A stretch of 64,000 bases of DNA, from the NCBI RefSeq assembly GCF_900166635.1, contig NZ_LT800497.1:844303-908302 (forward strand), given 5' to 3'. Positions 26,071 to 35,361 of this stretch are shown one piece after another; positions within the stretch are counted from its first letter, which is position 1; each line of letters opens with the position of its first letter. This stretch comes from Oceanobacillus timonensis. GTDB taxonomy: Bacteria; Bacillota; Bacilli; Bacillales; Amphibacillaceae. The translations under genes and the position numbers were made by a program. The notes beneath the pieces are model-generated. The model worked only from the letters and a program-made list of their open reading frames with translations. It had not been told where the DNA came from and made no database searches.

Positions 26071-27444
26071 TTGGAACATTTATTGCAAAATCTAATGTCG
26101 ACGAAAGACTTAGCAACAAATTTTGATGAATCTAAGCCTAGTTATAATGCCCAGGAAGCATTAGATGAGGCGAATCGTTGTCTTTATTGTTATGATGCAC
26201 CTTGCATTACAGCTTGTCCAACGGGTATTAATATTCCGAGTTTTATTAAAAAGATTGCATCTGGGAATATAAAAGGCTCAGCAAAAACAATTATGGAAGC
26301 AAATCCTATTGGAGCAAGTTGTGCACGTGTTTGTCCTACAGAGGAATTGTGTGAGGGAGCTTGTGTACTTAATCATTCCACAAAACCGATTATGATTGGT
26401 GATCTGCAGCGTTATGCAACGGACTGGGCAATTAAAAATGAACAAGTATTATTTAAGTCTGGAAAGAAAAATGGCAAGCATATTGCTATTGTTGGCAGCG
26501 GCCCTGCTGGTTTATCGGCAGCGCGCGAACTCGGAAGACTAGGCTATAAGGTAACTATTTTTGAAGCTAAACATGAAGCTGGCGGTTTAGATACACATGG
26601 TATTGTTCCGTTTCGACTTCCAAAGGATATTGCTTTATGGGAAGTAGAACAGGTTGAACATTTGGGTGTAGAAATTCAAACAAATACTACTGTTGGTAAA
26701 GATATTCAGGCGGCAGATCTTATGGATGATTATGATGCGGTTATTGTTGCGGCAGGGATGGCAAAGGTTCCAAAGCTCGGAATCGAAGGAGAGGACTTAG
26801 CGGGTATTTATGATGCTATTGACTTAGTTGAAGAAACAAAGAATGAAAATTATCCAACGGAATTCGCTGGGAAGCGTGTTGCGGTGATTGGAGCTGGAAA
26901 TACGGCAATTGATGGTGCAACGACAGCAGTAAGACTGGGCGCAGATAATGTTAAAATCCTTTACAGGCGGACAGAGGCGGAAATGTCTGCGTATGACTTT
27001 GAATATGAATTTGCTAAGCAGGATGGGGTTGAGTTTAGATGGTTAACTGCTCCAAAACGCTTAATCGGAGATGAGCATGGCCATGTTAAGCAGATGGAAT
27101 GCATTCGTATGGAATTAAAAGAAGCAGAATCTGATGGACGTAAGCGCCCAGTAGCAATCAAGGGATCTGAATTTCTCATAGATGTAGATAGCATTATCAA
27201 AGCGATTGGGCAAGAAAGACATCTTCCGTTAATTGAAGCATTTGATTTGGAACATCAGGATGGTGTTGTCAACGTAAATCCAGAAACATTTAAAACTTCC
27301 CAATCCAATGTTTATGCTGCAGGTGACGTAGTTTTTGCGAAGGGCGTCGGTGAAGCGATGGCTGTATCTGCATCACAACAGGGAAAAGAAACAGCGTATG
27401 CGGTGCACCAACAGTTAAAAGGGATAAAAGAAAATTTAACGTAA
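26071..27444 (+). CDS. preT: Dihydropyrimidine dehydrogenase, NADH-oxidising subunit
   Basis: 457-residue flavoprotein of the GltD-like family. The N-terminal half carries two Cys clusters for [4Fe-4S] centres (CLYCYDAPCITACPTG and CARVCPTEELCEGAC), followed by an FAD-binding GSGPAGLSAARELG and an NAD(P)-binding GAGNTAIDGAT. It passes electrons between NADH and PreA in reduction of uracil or thymine. TTG 26071 follows AAAAAGGAGG. preA starts 18 bases after its stop; together they form the bacterial two-subunit counterpart of mammalian dihydropyrimidine dehydrogenase. Confidence 0.9.
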   Translation: MEHLLQNLMSTKDLATNFDESKPSYNAQEALDEANRCLYCYDAPCITACPTGINIPSFIKKIASGNIKGSAKTIMEANPIGASCARVCPTEELCEGACVLNHSTKPIMIGDLQRYATDWAIKNEQVLFKSGKKNGKHIAIVGSGPAGLSAARELGRLGYKVTIFEAKHEAGGLDTHGIVPFRLPKDIALWEVEQVEHLGVEIQTNTTVGKDIQAADLMDDYDAVIVAAGMAKVPKLGIEGEDLAGIYDAIDLVEETKNENYPTEFAGKRVAVIGAGNTAIDGATTAVRLGADNVKILYRRTEAEMSAYDFEYEFAKQDGVEFRWLTAPKRLIGDEHGHVKQMECIRMELKEAESDGRKRPVAIKGSEFLIDVDSIIKAIGQERHLPLIEAFDLEHQDGVVNVNPETFKTSQSNVYAAGDVVFAKGVGEAMAVSASQQGKETAYAVHQQLKGIKENLT

Positions 27445-27462
27445 ATAGATGGGAGGATGAAT

Positions 27463-28734
27463 ATGGCTGATATCAGCATTAATTTTGCAGGAATTAAATC
27501 GCCTAATCCATACTGGCTTGCATCTGCACCGCCAACGAATACAGGATACCAAGTTCAGCGTGCATTCGAAGCAGGATGGGGAGGTGCCGTATGGAAGACA
27601 CTTTGTGAACCGGTATTGAATGTGACTTCTCGTTTCGGAGCGCATCACTTTAATGGTCAACGAGTAGCAGGTTTTAATAATATTGAATTAGTTTCTGACA
27701 GACCTATTGAGGAAAATTTAAAAGAAATCTATGAAACAAAAAAACGCTTTCCGGATCGCGTTATTATTGCATCATTAATGGTGGAACCCGAGCGGGATAA
27801 ATGGCATGAAATTGTAAAACGAGTTCAGGATGTAGGTGTAGATGGATTTGAGTTAAATCTTGGTTGTCCACATGGGATGTCTGAACGGGGAATGGGAGCA
27901 GCGGTGGGGCAACATCCGGATTTAGTTGAAAAATCAACGCTATATGCCAAGGAAGTTGCAGAAGTACCGGTCATCACGAAATTAACGCCGAATATTACGG
28001 ACATAACTGCCACAGCTAGAGCTGCACAACGTGGCGGCGCTGATGCTGTTAGTATGATCAATACGATTAACAGTTTAGTAGGCGTTGATTTGGACACTTG
28101 GAACCCAACTCCAAATGTAAATGGAAAAGCTGCTCATGGCGGATATTGCGGTCCTGCTGTGAAACCGATTGCGCTGAATATGATTGGTGAATGCGCACGG
28201 CAACCCGATTTTAATATTCCAATTTCAGGTATTGGTGGTATCTCGACATGGCAAGATACGGTAGAGTTTATGCTGATGGGATCTGGTGGTGTACAGGTAT
28301 GTACAGCAGCCATGCATCACGGATTCAGTATTATTGAAGATTTAACAGAGGGTTTAAGTAATTATTTGGATGATAAAGGGATTGCTTCTGTCAGTGAACT
28401 TATTGGCAAATCAGTAGAAAAATATACAGACTGGAGCGATTTGGATCTAAATCATCGAATGGTTGCTCGTATTAATAATGATGTTTGCATTAATTGCAAT
28501 AAGTGTCATATTGCTTGTGAAGATACTTCTCACCAGTGTATCGATATGCTGGTAGATGAACATGGTAATGATTATTTAAAGGTGAGAGAAGACGATTGCG
28601 TAGGCTGCAATCTCTGTTCCATCGTTTGCCCGGTTGAAGGAGCGATTGACATGATTGACCTTAAGCCAACCGAACCGCCAATGTCATGGAATGATCGAGA
28701 AGCGGCCTTACGAGAGATGAATAGCAGCAACTAA
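27463..28734 (+). CDS. preA: Dihydropyrimidine dehydrogenase, pyrimidine-reducing subunit
   Basis: 423-residue FMN barrel of the dihydroorotate dehydrogenase family with a C-terminal ferredoxin domain. The barrel starts INFAGIKSPNPYWLASAPPT and has the substrate-side loop LNLGCPHGMSERGMG, with Cys as the active-site acid. Two [4Fe-4S] motifs follow (CINCNKCHIACEDTSHQC and CVGCNLCSIVCP). It reduces uracil/thymine at C5-C6. ATG 27463 is 6 bases from GGGAGG, whereas the in-frame ATG 27457 touches it. It is paired with preT. Confidence 0.9.
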   Translation: MADISINFAGIKSPNPYWLASAPPTNTGYQVQRAFEAGWGGAVWKTLCEPVLNVTSRFGAHHFNGQRVAGFNNIELVSDRPIEENLKEIYETKKRFPDRVIIASLMVEPERDKWHEIVKRVQDVGVDGFELNLGCPHGMSERGMGAAVGQHPDLVEKSTLYAKEVAEVPVITKLTPNITDITATARAAQRGGADAVSMINTINSLVGVDLDTWNPTPNVNGKAAHGGYCGPAVKPIALNMIGECARQPDFNIPISGIGGISTWQDTVEFMLMGSGGVQVCTAAMHHGFSIIEDLTEGLSNYLDDKGIASVSELIGKSVEKYTDWSDLDLNHRMVARINNDVCINCNKCHIACEDTSHQCIDMLVDEHGNDYLKVREDDCVGCNLCSIVCPVEGAIDMIDLKPTEPPMSWNDREAALREMNSSN

Positions 28735-28818
28735 TGTTTAGATTTACCATGTGTACGACTTCTTACAAAATAATCCGTAAAAAGGTGGAGGGTTAGTGAA
28801 TGTAAATGAGTAATTAAG

Positions 28819-28851
28819 GAGCAGGCTGTTAATAAGTTAAACAGCCTGCTC
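28819..28851 (+). other. Strong intercistronic hairpin between preA and the importer
   Basis: GAGCAGGCTGTT (28819-28830) pairs perfectly with AACAGCCTGCTC (28840-28851) across a 9-base loop. The downstream bases are A-rich with no T run, so it is a poor intrinsic terminator on the plus strand. It may protect or punctuate the mRNA between enzyme and transporter genes. Confidence 0.55.
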
Positions 28852-28871
28852 AATAAATAAAAAGGGGATAA

Positions 28872-30338
28872 ATGATGGGGAAGCATATTGGAAATAACTC
28901 GTACCTAAAATCACCGGATTTACTTCCAATTAATCATCGCGAACGGAAGATTGGAGTCAGGGGATTTTTTGCAATGTGGGTTGGGATGGCCATACTTTTA
29001 GCAACCTTTGATATAGGAGCTTCTGGAGTTCAAAGTATTTCCTTACCTTGGGTAGTACTTGCAACGTTGCTCGGTTGTATTGCAGTTGGTATCTTTATTT
29101 CAATTGTTGGAGATATCGGAGTTGAACATGGTTTGTCTTTTCCAGTTTACATGCGGGCTCCCTTTGGTATCTTAGGCACTCATATTCCATCGTTAGCCCG
29201 AGCAGTTACAGCTTCATTTTGGTTTGGGCTAAATACGTATTTTGGTTCAACAGCCATAAATTCCATTATCCATACAATCAACGCAGGTTTTGATAACTGG
29301 CTGTTATGTTATATCATATTTGCGCTTGTACAACTGATTAATACTGCTTCCGGTATTAAATGGGTGGAACGTTTTGCGGATTTCGCTGCTCCAATTATTA
29401 TTATTCTTTCTTTAATTATTTATCACACGTTGACATCAGATATTGCAGAGAGTGGAAGCAGCGTCTGGGCTTGGGCAGAAAGTCCAGTCACGGGAGGAGC
29501 GGCCATTACAGCATTTATGGTCGTCATTTTTGCAAATATGGGTTTTTGGGCAACGTTAGGGTGTGACATCCCTACGATATCACGTTTTTTTAAAGCTCCA
29601 AAATATGAAAGAAATTGGTTTAAACGAAACAAAACAAATTTGGTAGGCAGTCTGATTGCCATGCCGCTTACGGAGACATTTATGATTATGATTGGAGCGG
29701 CAGCATTTATGGTTGCTGGCAGCTCTAATCCAGTTATTGCTCTGCAAGAGACTGCATCTGGTTGGATGTTGGCCATATTACTTCTCATGATTGTCCTGAC
29801 ACAATGGTCGACGAATACGGCTGCAAATATTGTTCCTGCTGCTGCTATTTTTTCAAATGTACTTGGGCCTAAGGTAACCAATGCGATAGCGGTATTTGTT
29901 GTTGGGATTGTAGGAACAATTATTCAACCTTGGAGTGTTTATGAAATATTGACACAAGCATTGCTCTTTTTCGGAGCGGTTTTATCAGCGATCAGCGGGA
30001 TTCTTGTTGTAGATTATTATTTGTTGCGTAAAAGAAGGGTAAATGTACAGGAACTTTATCAGCATAAAGGACAGTTTACGTATCACGGAGGTGTAAACAT
30101 TGTAGGTTTCCTTGCCTGGGTGCTTGGTGGTTTCGCAGCTATTCTTCTTATGGATTATTCATTTATTGTGGGGTTTGTTGTAGCAGGAGCCATTTACTAT
30201 GTGCTGGCTAAGTATTGGTACTTCAAAAAGTTTCCACAGGAAGAGATTAAAGATCCGAATGACGAAAAATATTTGGGCATAACGGTTGGACGTGATTGGG
30301 TAATTGATGAAGATGAGGAGATTGTTAGACAGAAATAA
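28872..30338 (+). CDS. NCS1-family nucleobase/allantoin transporter
   Basis: 488-residue membrane protein with about 12 segments. The N-terminal loop PINHRERKIGVRGFFAMWVGMAI, the GLSFPVYMRAPFGILG segment and the TQWSTNTAANIVPAA loop are typical of nucleobase:cation symporter-1 proteins (PucI, PyrP-type hydantoin/uracil carriers). Its place between preTA and the ureidopropionase makes uracil, thymine or dihydropyrimidines the likely cargo. AAAAGGGG precedes the start, where ATG 28872 and ATG 28875 are both possible. Confidence 0.85.
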   Translation: MMGKHIGNNSYLKSPDLLPINHRERKIGVRGFFAMWVGMAILLATFDIGASGVQSISLPWVVLATLLGCIAVGIFISIVGDIGVEHGLSFPVYMRAPFGILGTHIPSLARAVTASFWFGLNTYFGSTAINSIIHTINAGFDNWLLCYIIFALVQLINTASGIKWVERFADFAAPIIIILSLIIYHTLTSDIAESGSSVWAWAESPVTGGAAITAFMVVIFANMGFWATLGCDIPTISRFFKAPKYERNWFKRNKTNLVGSLIAMPLTETFMIMIGAAAFMVAGSSNPVIALQETASGWMLAILLLMIVLTQWSTNTAANIVPAAAIFSNVLGPKVTNAIAVFVVGIVGTIIQPWSVYEILTQALLFFGAVLSAISGILVVDYYLLRKRRVNVQELYQHKGQFTYHGGVNIVGFLAWVLGGFAAILLMDYSFIVGFVVAGAIYYVLAKYWYFKKFPQEEIKDPNDEKYLGITVGRDWVIDEDEEIVRQK

Positions 30339-30364
30339 GTAAGAGGTAAAGGAGAGATGTCACA

Positions 30365-30598
30365 TTGACCAGCTATGATGCTTATCAAACGGAAAAACGT
30401 CAAGTGGATGATTTAGTAAAAGATGGATATATCATAACCGGTTCAAAAGGAACACTTGATGGAGATGTGGTAGATTTTGAGCATAAAAAAACATCCGATA
30501 AAAAATCAATACGTTTAACCAACCCAGATAGTAGAAAGTATTTTGCAACATTGTACATCAAACAGCAACAACAAAACAACGACGTAAATAATACGTAA
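30365..30598 (+). CDS. Small conserved-looking protein in the pyrimidine operon
   Basis: 77-residue soluble protein starting at TTG 30365 behind AAAGGAGAG. It has a charged, KH/beta-like pattern (VDDLVKDGYIITGSKG, TLDGDVVDFEHKKTSDKKSIRLTN, RKYFATLYIKQQQQNN) with a Gln/Asn tail. No membrane segment or Cys is present. It sits tightly between the NCS1 importer and the ureidopropionase, so it belongs to the operon. I do not recognise a family or function. Confidence 0.6.
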   Translation: MTSYDAYQTEKRQVDDLVKDGYIITGSKGTLDGDVVDFEHKKTSDKKSIRLTNPDSRKYFATLYIKQQQQNNDVNNT

Positions 30599-30620
30599 AC
30601 AGAATAGGAGGTAGTGCACG

Positions 30621-31862
30621 ATGGAGAAACAAAAAATTCTAATTCATGGAGAAAGACTCCGGAAAACAATTGAAGCGTTCGCCGATTTTGGCAGGACTGA
30701 AAACAACGGGGTTACCCGTTTAGCATTATCGGATACAGACATTAAAGTAAGAAGGCATTTCCAATCTGAGTGTGAAAAGCTTGGAATGACAGTTGTCTCT
30801 GATGATATGGGGAATATGTATGCAACGTTGTCTGGAGTCGATAATAATCAGCTTCCAGTTGTTGTAGGATCTCATTTGGATTCCGTGAAAAAAGGAGGAA
30901 GGTTTGACGGTGTGCTTGGTGTACTTACTGGTCTGGAAATAGTTCGAACGATTGTTCATAGTGGCATTAAACCGCAGGTACCTATTGTTGTTGCCAATAT
31001 TACCAATGAAGAAGGAGCAAGATTTGAGCCCGCTATGATGAGTTCCGGTGTAATCTCAGGAAAATTTGATAAAGCAACGATGTTACAGAAAACGGATACA
31101 GAAGGAATGACATTTAGGGAGGCACTCAAAAATAGCGGCTTTGAAGGGGAAGAAAAAAATCGGTTAAAAGATGCTGCGGCCTTTTTAGAATTACACATTG
31201 AACAGGGGCCAGTCTTAGAAAGTGAATCCTTGCAGATTGGTGTCGTAGAAGGCGTGGTTGGTATGGTCAATTATGAAGTCGAGATTACCGGAGAGTCCAA
31301 TCATGCCGGTACAACACCTATGTCAATGCGAAAAGATGCATTGTTTGCTGCAAATAATTTAATTGCAGAAATACGAGAGAAAATGAATAAATTAGATGAT
31401 GAATTAGTTTATACAATTGGCAGGATTAATATCAGTCCAAACATTCATACGGTTATACCAAATAAAGTTGTGTTTACCATTGAAGCAAGACATCAAGATT
31501 CTGAAACCATTAGACAGGTGGAGGAAATCATTCAGGAACTTACGGCTTCTCCTGGTAAAGAAAAATGTGAAGTACAAATAACTAAACAATGGGACCGGGA
31601 TACCGTATGGTTTAATGAAAACCTTGTTGATAGAGTGGAAAAATCCGCTAAAAATAGCGGCTATTCTTATAAGCGCATGGTAAGTGGTGCTGGGCATGAT
31701 GCACAGTTTATTGCTACTTATATTCCTACAGCTATGATCTTTGTGCCAAGTATAAACGGAAAAAGTCATTCGGAGGATGAACTAACACCTTGGGAGGATT
31801 GTGAAAACGGAGTTAATGTCATGTTACAAACCGTTTTGGATCTAGTAATAAATGAAGCTTAA
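30621..31862 (+). CDS. pydC: N-carbamoyl-beta-alanine amidohydrolase (beta-ureidopropionase, M20 type)
   Basis: 413-residue M20 carbamoylase of the AllC/HyuC/PydC group. Metal ligands and catalytic residues are in GSHLDSVKKGGRFDG (H85, D96), TNEEGARF (E130/E131), LELHIEQGP, and GKSHSEDE near the end; the lid domain starts MVNYEVEITGESNHAGTTP. It hydrolyses N-carbamoyl-beta-alanine to beta-alanine, CO2 and ammonia. Allantoate amidohydrolase is the main alternative by sequence, but dihydropyrimidinase and PreTA in the same region favour ureidopropionase. AGGAGG precedes ATG 30621. Confidence 0.82.
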   Translation: MEKQKILIHGERLRKTIEAFADFGRTENNGVTRLALSDTDIKVRRHFQSECEKLGMTVVSDDMGNMYATLSGVDNNQLPVVVGSHLDSVKKGGRFDGVLGVLTGLEIVRTIVHSGIKPQVPIVVANITNEEGARFEPAMMSSGVISGKFDKATMLQKTDTEGMTFREALKNSGFEGEEKNRLKDAAAFLELHIEQGPVLESESLQIGVVEGVVGMVNYEVEITGESNHAGTTPMSMRKDALFAANNLIAEIREKMNKLDDELVYTIGRINISPNIHTVIPNKVVFTIEARHQDSETIRQVEEIIQELTASPGKEKCEVQITKQWDRDTVWFNENLVDRVEKSAKNSGYSYKRMVSGAGHDAQFIATYIPTAMIFVPSINGKSHSEDELTPWEDCENGVNVMLQTVLDLVINEA

Positions 31863-31879
31863 TCAGGCTTATTTAGCGA

Positions 31880-31920
31880 ATGGTTGAAAGAAATCTAAAA
31901 GATCTGTTTCTTTCAACCAT
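31880..31920. terminator. Bidirectional hairpin between convergent pydC and pucR
   Basis: ATGGTTGAAAGAAA (31880-31893) and TTTCTTTCAACCAT (31907-31920) pair perfectly over 14 bases. The right arm includes the stop codon of the minus-strand regulator. It can end transcription from both sides, though the trailing T runs are short. Confidence 0.65.
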
Positions 31921-33538
31921 TTCTATTCGCACGCGACATATAATATGCCTTGATAGCGAGCTCTAAAGCTAAACGGTTATTTGGTTCCATGAAGTCACTT
32001 CCAAGTAATTCTTCTATTTTTTTCAGACGATGGTACAATGTCTGTCGAACAATAAATAATTGGTCTGCAGCTTCTTTTTTGGAACCGCAGCTATTCAAAT
32101 ATACTTCCAAGGTTCGAAAAAGTTCACTGTTGGTATCCTTATCATATTTAATGATCGGTTCCAAACAATCATAAATGTATGATTTTAAATGTTCATTTTG
32201 TTGGTCTAACAATAGTCGATATACACCAATATTTTCATAAAAAACGGCTGATGTGATGTTTATCCGCTGTAAAAAAAGAACTTTTTTGGCTTCCTGATAA
32301 CTCGTTGCTAAAGCTGATATATCTTTATTGACCTTACTAATGCCAAAAATACATTTGCTGCTATCAAATATATTCTTAGCATATGTATTTTTAATCATAT
32401 CCAAGATTGAAGAAAACCTATCAATATCCTGATCGGCATTATCTTTTATTTTAAAGGATGCTACGATAGCAATATCATTTTTTCCAACAGATACGGCAGG
32501 ATAGAAACCATGTTGTTTAAATAAGGAACGGAACATCGCAGAACGTTGCAGTTTTAATTCATTCCAGTCATCTTCTTCACTATTAGCTTGGTCCATTTGA
32601 ATGAGAAAAAGTCGGTACCGAAAATTTGACGCGGAAAAAGGTAAAAATGTTTGTAGTTCATCGGAATCATAATCTTTTCCGTGTAATAAATTTCGAACGA
32701 TGTTATTTTCAATATTTTGCTTTCTTTCTTCAATCGTTTTATTTCGTAACACGATTTGTGCAATTGCCAACGCTGCACGGTCCATAACAGAAAAAAGAAA
32801 ATTATCCAGACTGTTATCTTGTATTTTCAGGCATAGATATCCCAAAATTTGTCCTAATCCTTTTACAGGTACTAAGACAAAATTTCCTTCATCTAATGGA
32901 ATTAATCGCTGCTTTTTATTATATTCGTTTAAATAGGGGAAATGGGCTCGAATTTTCTGTTCAATGTGCTTTGTTTCTGGTGGATAGTAATATGACCGTG
33001 CTTCTTCTGTAATATAAAGTGCATCTTTTTTTAAATAAATATACATTTCTTGTAGTATCTTTAAAATCCCATTTGGTAATAATGAAAGTTCATTAAATTT
33101 GGTTGACAATTCGTTTAATTGATGAAGCATTTGATGATGCCGGTTAATGATTAGAGAATGAAGGTCTTGGGTAATATCCACAAATTTTACAAATTGATCA
33201 AATATAATAATGGGGAATTGATGATCATCTGCCAACTGGATGACTTCATTAGAAATATGATTGACGTGCGTGCCTATTTCTACACAAATACCTGCAACGT
33301 TTCTCTTAATCAAATTATTCATATGGTTTAGTTCCGTAGAAGAGTCAAGTTTAAGACCTGCACCGGTTGTCAGAATTAACTCATCACCATTGATCAAAGA
33401 ATCAAATTTATTTGTTTCTAATATATGTGTCCATTTAACAGGCTTCGTTAAACCCTGACTTCCTGCAATTACTTTGGCATTTTTAAAAATATCCCTTTGC
33501 AGAATATCGTTCATAGTTAATTCAAATTTAGCGATCAA
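31913..33538 (-). CDS. PucR-family transcriptional regulator
   Basis: 541-residue regulator. An N-terminal PucR domain (LTMNDILQRDIFKNAKVIAG, then LTTGAGLKLD) is followed by a middle sensory region and a C-terminal PucR-type helix-turn-helix (LEVYLNSCGSKKEAADQLFIVRQTLYHRLKKIEELLG). PucR of B. subtilis governs purine breakdown; this homologue is convergent to pydC and divergent from the beta-alanine genes, so it probably controls pyrimidine or beta-alanine catabolism. TTG 33538 stands 6 bases from GGAGGTG. ATG 33514 would remove eight residues of the domain start and is less likely. Confidence 0.82.
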   Translation of the reverse strand: MIAKFELTMNDILQRDIFKNAKVIAGSQGLTKPVKWTHILETNKFDSLINGDELILTTGAGLKLDSSTELNHMNNLIKRNVAGICVEIGTHVNHISNEVIQLADDHQFPIIIFDQFVKFVDITQDLHSLIINRHHQMLHQLNELSTKFNELSLLPNGILKILQEMYIYLKKDALYITEEARSYYYPPETKHIEQKIRAHFPYLNEYNKKQRLIPLDEGNFVLVPVKGLGQILGYLCLKIQDNSLDNFLFSVMDRAALAIAQIVLRNKTIEERKQNIENNIVRNLLHGKDYDSDELQTFLPFSASNFRYRLFLIQMDQANSEEDDWNELKLQRSAMFRSLFKQHGFYPAVSVGKNDIAIVASFKIKDNADQDIDRFSSILDMIKNTYAKNIFDSSKCIFGISKVNKDISALATSYQEAKKVLFLQRINITSAVFYENIGVYRLLLDQQNEHLKSYIYDCLEPIIKYDKDTNSELFRTLEVYLNSCGSKKEAADQLFIVRQTLYHRLKKIEELLGSDFMEPNNRLALELAIKAYYMSRANRNG

Positions 33539-33912
33539 GGTCCACACCTCCACAAAAGAAAACGGTGTATTTATTTAAATAGGGTGAAACTACGATATGA
33601 GTAATTACTTGTAAATATGCTAAGAAGAAAGTTTATAGGATCTATAATATAGGCATTAAAGGTACCTCTGTCGCTTCTTTATGTTAACTTGTAAAAAAAG
33701 AATCTGTACAACTTAACATATTGTAAAATGAAAATAATTAAAAAAATTCATATAATACAGTATGATGGAATTTGTAACCGTTGTCAATATGGATTGGTTG
33801 CATAAGGAGTGGTTGTTTTTAGAAGGATATAAAATCAGTAATTAGACACTCAGTTAAATTTTTTACGATGCTTTTGTATTTATTTAATATTCTTATAGAG
33901 AGGAGAAGTTAA
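33539..33912. other. Intergenic region between pucR-like gene and beta-alanine transaminase
   Basis: AT-rich control region for two divergent genes. I see no gene in it. GGATTGGTTGC near 33790-33800 is a weak PucR-box-like match. The promoters were not resolved. Confidence 0.5.
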
Positions 33913-35274
33913 ATGAAAAACGTAAAAGAGGAAGCGCAATCATTACTCGCAAAAGACCAAAAAAATATATGGCATCATATCTCCAAGTATGATGAAAAGA
34001 CGCACCCGATGATTGCTAAAGAAGCAAAAGGCTCATGGATTACGGATCATAATGGAAAGAAATATCTCGATGGCATGTCTGGTCTTTGGTGTGTAAATGT
34101 CGGTTATGGACGTGAAGAATTAGCTCAAGTGGCTTATGATCAGTTAAAGGAGATGTCATATATCTCAATGACACAAAGCCACTTACCAGGAATCAAACTA
34201 GCTGAGAAGCTCAATGAAATGCTCGATGAAGACTATATGATTTTTTACTCTAATAGCGGTTCGGATGCCAATGAGGTTGCTTTTAAAATAGCTCGTCAAT
34301 ATCACCAGCAAAATGGGGATGCTTTACGATATAAATTTATATCGCGTTACCGAGCTTATCATGGTGGTTCGTTAGGAGCGTTGGCTGCCACAGGCCAATC
34401 CCTTCGTAAATATAAATATGAACCACTTACTTCTGGATTTTTACATGTTGCTCCTCCTGATAACTATCGAAGACCTAAAGGGCAATCTGTTGAGGAATAT
34501 AATATACAAAAAGCCGAAGAAATTGAAGAAAAAATTATATGGGAGCAAAAAGAAACTATCGCTGCTGTTATTATGGAGCCATTGATTACTGGCGGAGGAG
34601 TATTAATACCTGATCCGATATATGTGGAAAAGGTACAGGAAATCTGTAATCGATATGGTGTGTTGTTAATTATTGATGAAGTGATTTGTGGATTTGGAAG
34701 GACAGGAAGAACATTTGGACATATGCATTATGATATAAAGCCTGATATCATCACGATGGCAAAGGGATTAACAAGTGCTTATTTGCCTTTATCCGTTACA
34801 GCTGTTCGTAAAGATATATATGAAACATTTAACTCAGAGGATGAAAATAGCCACTTCCGCCATGTAAATACATTTGGAGGAAATCCAGCAGCCTGTGCTT
34901 TAGCACTAAAAAACATTGAAATAATAGAAAGGGATAATTTAACAAATAGGGCTGCTGTTTTAGGTGATAGATTGAGAGGTGAATTGAAGGAACTGGAAGC
35001 GCATCCGTATGTGGGAGATATTCGACATCAGGGCTTTTTAATGGGGATAGAAATGGTAGAAGATAAAGAGACAAAGGAGCCGGCACATGACGGACGTGTA
35101 AAGAAAATTATAAGTGATTGTAAGGATAATGGTTTAATTATTGGAAGGAACGGCGACACCGTAGCTGGATATAATAATATACTAACACTATGTCCGCCGT
35201 TGTCTAGTACAGATGAAGATTTAGACTTCATCCTGTCCGTAATAAAAAAAGTTTTCAAAGAGAATGCATCCTAG
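33913..35274 (+). CDS. Beta-alanine:pyruvate-type omega-aminotransferase
   Basis: Class III aminotransferase of 453 residues. It carries SNSGSDANEVAFKIARQYH (113-131), RYRAYHGGSLGALA (145-158), the cofactor Asp in IDEVICGFGRTG (D255) and the Schiff-base Lys in MAKGLTSAYLPLS (K284). The text DGMSGLWCVNVGYGREELA near the start and the YLPLS loop are typical of beta-alanine/omega-amino acid:pyruvate enzymes, unlike the GabT at 238. Product: malonate semialdehyde. It is followed after 87 bases by a CoA-acylating dehydrogenase that takes this product. AGAGGAGAAG precedes ATG 33913. Confidence 0.85.
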   Translation: MKNVKEEAQSLLAKDQKNIWHHISKYDEKTHPMIAKEAKGSWITDHNGKKYLDGMSGLWCVNVGYGREELAQVAYDQLKEMSYISMTQSHLPGIKLAEKLNEMLDEDYMIFYSNSGSDANEVAFKIARQYHQQNGDALRYKFISRYRAYHGGSLGALAATGQSLRKYKYEPLTSGFLHVAPPDNYRRPKGQSVEEYNIQKAEEIEEKIIWEQKETIAAVIMEPLITGGGVLIPDPIYVEKVQEICNRYGVLLIIDEVICGFGRTGRTFGHMHYDIKPDIITMAKGLTSAYLPLSVTAVRKDIYETFNSEDENSHFRHVNTFGGNPAACALALKNIEIIERDNLTNRAAVLGDRLRGELKELEAHPYVGDIRHQGFLMGIEMVEDKETKEPAHDGRVKKIISDCKDNGLIIGRNGDTVAGYNNILTLCPPLSSTDEDLDFILSVIKKVFKENAS

Positions 35275-35361
35275 AATGATATTTCGGTTGTAGCATTATT
35301 GAATAGTAGTGGGTTGCTATGAAAATAGCAATATATAAATAACATGTAGGGAGGACTCAAT

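Noticed and set aside
29423..29881. 152-codon minus frame inside the NCS1 transporter
   Set aside because: A shadow of membrane-protein coding sequence on the other strand; no ribosome binding site.
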